A DNA stretch of 7,638 nt from Dehalococcoidia bacterium UBA2979 (GTDB lineage: Bacteria > Chloroflexota > Dehalococcoidia > UBA2979), in assembly GCA_002348225.1 (NCBI GenBank), contig DEAP01000054.1:1-7638 (forward strand). Reading direction: 5' to 3'. Made by a program: the position numbers and the translations under genes. The notes beneath the pieces were generated by a model. It saw only the letters and a program-made list of their open reading frames with translations. It was not told where the DNA came from and searched no databases. Below are positions 6,971 to 7,638 of this stretch, one piece after another. Every line of letters starts with the position of its first letter. Position 1 is the stretch's first letter.

Positions 6971-7638
6971 GTGAAAATTCTGCACACGTCAGACTGGCAT
7001 GTTGGAAAGAAACTTGGTTCAGTCGACCGGACTGACGAATTTCTGGCTGCAATTCAGGAATTACATGCAATATGTCAAAGTCGATCTGTAGACGCCGTGT
7101 TGCTTTCGGGCGATGTCTGGGATAAAGGTACACCTACGCCCGCCCTGATGGACATCGGGATTGATGCTATGAGAAAACTATCTAACGATGGGGCAATACC
7201 GGTGATTGCGATAGCCGGGAACCATGATTCTGCCCCATTTTTTGAAGCTATGGGCAAAATATTGAAACCCTACAACATCCACTTTGTCGGCGATGTAAAG
7301 CCTCCTGATGTGGGAGGGATAGTCAAAGTCGAGACAAATGGAGGTCCGCTTGCTGTTGGCTGTGTTCCATTCCTCCGAAGGGGAACTGCAGTAGATCTCA
7401 TGAGTGACTCTTCGGGTTGGTACGGTCAGTACCAAGAAAAACTGAGGGATATTTTTGAATATTACGCTCAGTCTTTGGCAATTCATCAAAGTCATGGTGC
7501 GGTAGCAATGCTTATGGCTCATGCTACGGTTCATGGTGCCGATGTTCGTTTGGAGGCGGGGACGCAGCGCGGCGAGCGTTCACTCCACATGGGAGAAGAT
7601 TACGCAATCGAGGGGTCTGATTTTCCTGCCAGTATTCA
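6971..7638 (+). CDS. sbcD: SbcD/Mre11-family DNA exonuclease subunit, 3'-truncated
   Basis: SbcD is the Mn-dependent nuclease of the SbcCD complex, which cuts hairpins and blocked double-strand ends using the SbcC ATPase. The visible 222 codons begin at GTG and read KILHTSDWHVGKKLG. The calcineurin-type phosphoesterase motifs are in order: DWH (Asp8, His10), LLSGDVWDK (Asp48), AGNHDS (Asn84, His85, Asp86) and MAHATVHG (His184). Spacing is close to that of E. coli SbcD. The last metal motif, a GH-x-H about 35-40 residues further on, lies beyond the window. The frame is intact to the edge. The gene diverges from the unknown gene, and sbcC would be expected just downstream. The 668 visible bases are a bit over half of a usual sbcD. 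Confidence 0.93.
   Translation, partial: MKILHTSDWHVGKKLGSVDRTDEFLAAIQELHAICQSRSVDAVLLSGDVWDKGTPTPALMDIGIDAMRKLSNDGAIPVIAIAGNHDSAPFFEAMGKILKPYNIHFVGDVKPPDVGGIVKVETNGGPLAVGCVPFLRRGTAVDLMSDSSGWYGQYQEKLRDIFEYYAQSLAIHQSHGAVAMLMAHATVHGADVRLEAGTQRGERSLHMGEDYAIEGSDFPASI

Noticed and set aside
7178..7534. 118-codon minus-strand open frame opposite sbcD
   Set aside because: It lies entirely antisense to well-conserved SbcD motifs and its translation shows no recognisable domain.
1..7638. Mobile element, CRISPR array, tRNA or rRNA
   Set aside because: I saw no transposase or integrase motifs, no regularly spaced repeats and no cloverleaf-like or rRNA-like sequence; nearly all the window is accounted for by five genes.

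Overview
The window reads as a stretch of bacterial chromosome: dense coding, short gaps, no mobile-element genes, no RNA genes and no CRISPR array. Base composition looks close to balanced between AT and GC. A tandem-fused CaiB/BaiF-type CoA-transferase beside a bacterial-type NurA/HerA pair and SbcD would fit a marine Chloroflexota (SAR202-like) genome. That assignment is inference from gene content only.

Layout, left to right. (1) Bases 1-2178, plus strand: the 3' part of a large CoA-transferase with two family III halves in one chain, its 5' end outside the window. (2) Bases 2197-3171, plus: a NurA-like nuclease, 18 bases after the previous stop. (3) Bases 3181-5037, plus: a HerA-like hexameric ATPase with an N-terminal HAS-barrel-like region, 9 bases after nurA. 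(4) Bases 5046-6872, minus: a 608-residue predicted soluble protein I do not recognise, ending tail to tail with herA 8 bases away. It contains a degenerate internal repeat with a recurring histidine. (5) Bases 6873-6970: a 98-base divergent intergenic region with a perfect TATAAT. (6) Bases 6971-7638, plus: the 5' part of sbcD (Mre11-family nuclease), starting at GTG and running off the right edge.

How the genes relate. NurA and HerA are partners in DNA-end processing: HerA is the translocase ring and NurA the nuclease. SbcD, with SbcC normally encoded next to it, opens or trims DNA ends. Together they resemble the archaeal herA-mre11-rad50-nurA end-resection neighbourhood, here in what looks like a bacterium and split by one unknown gene on the opposite strand. 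The CoA-transferase has no obvious link to repair but is positioned to be co-transcribed with nurA and herA. The best candidate for something undescribed is the unknown protein between the two repair modules.
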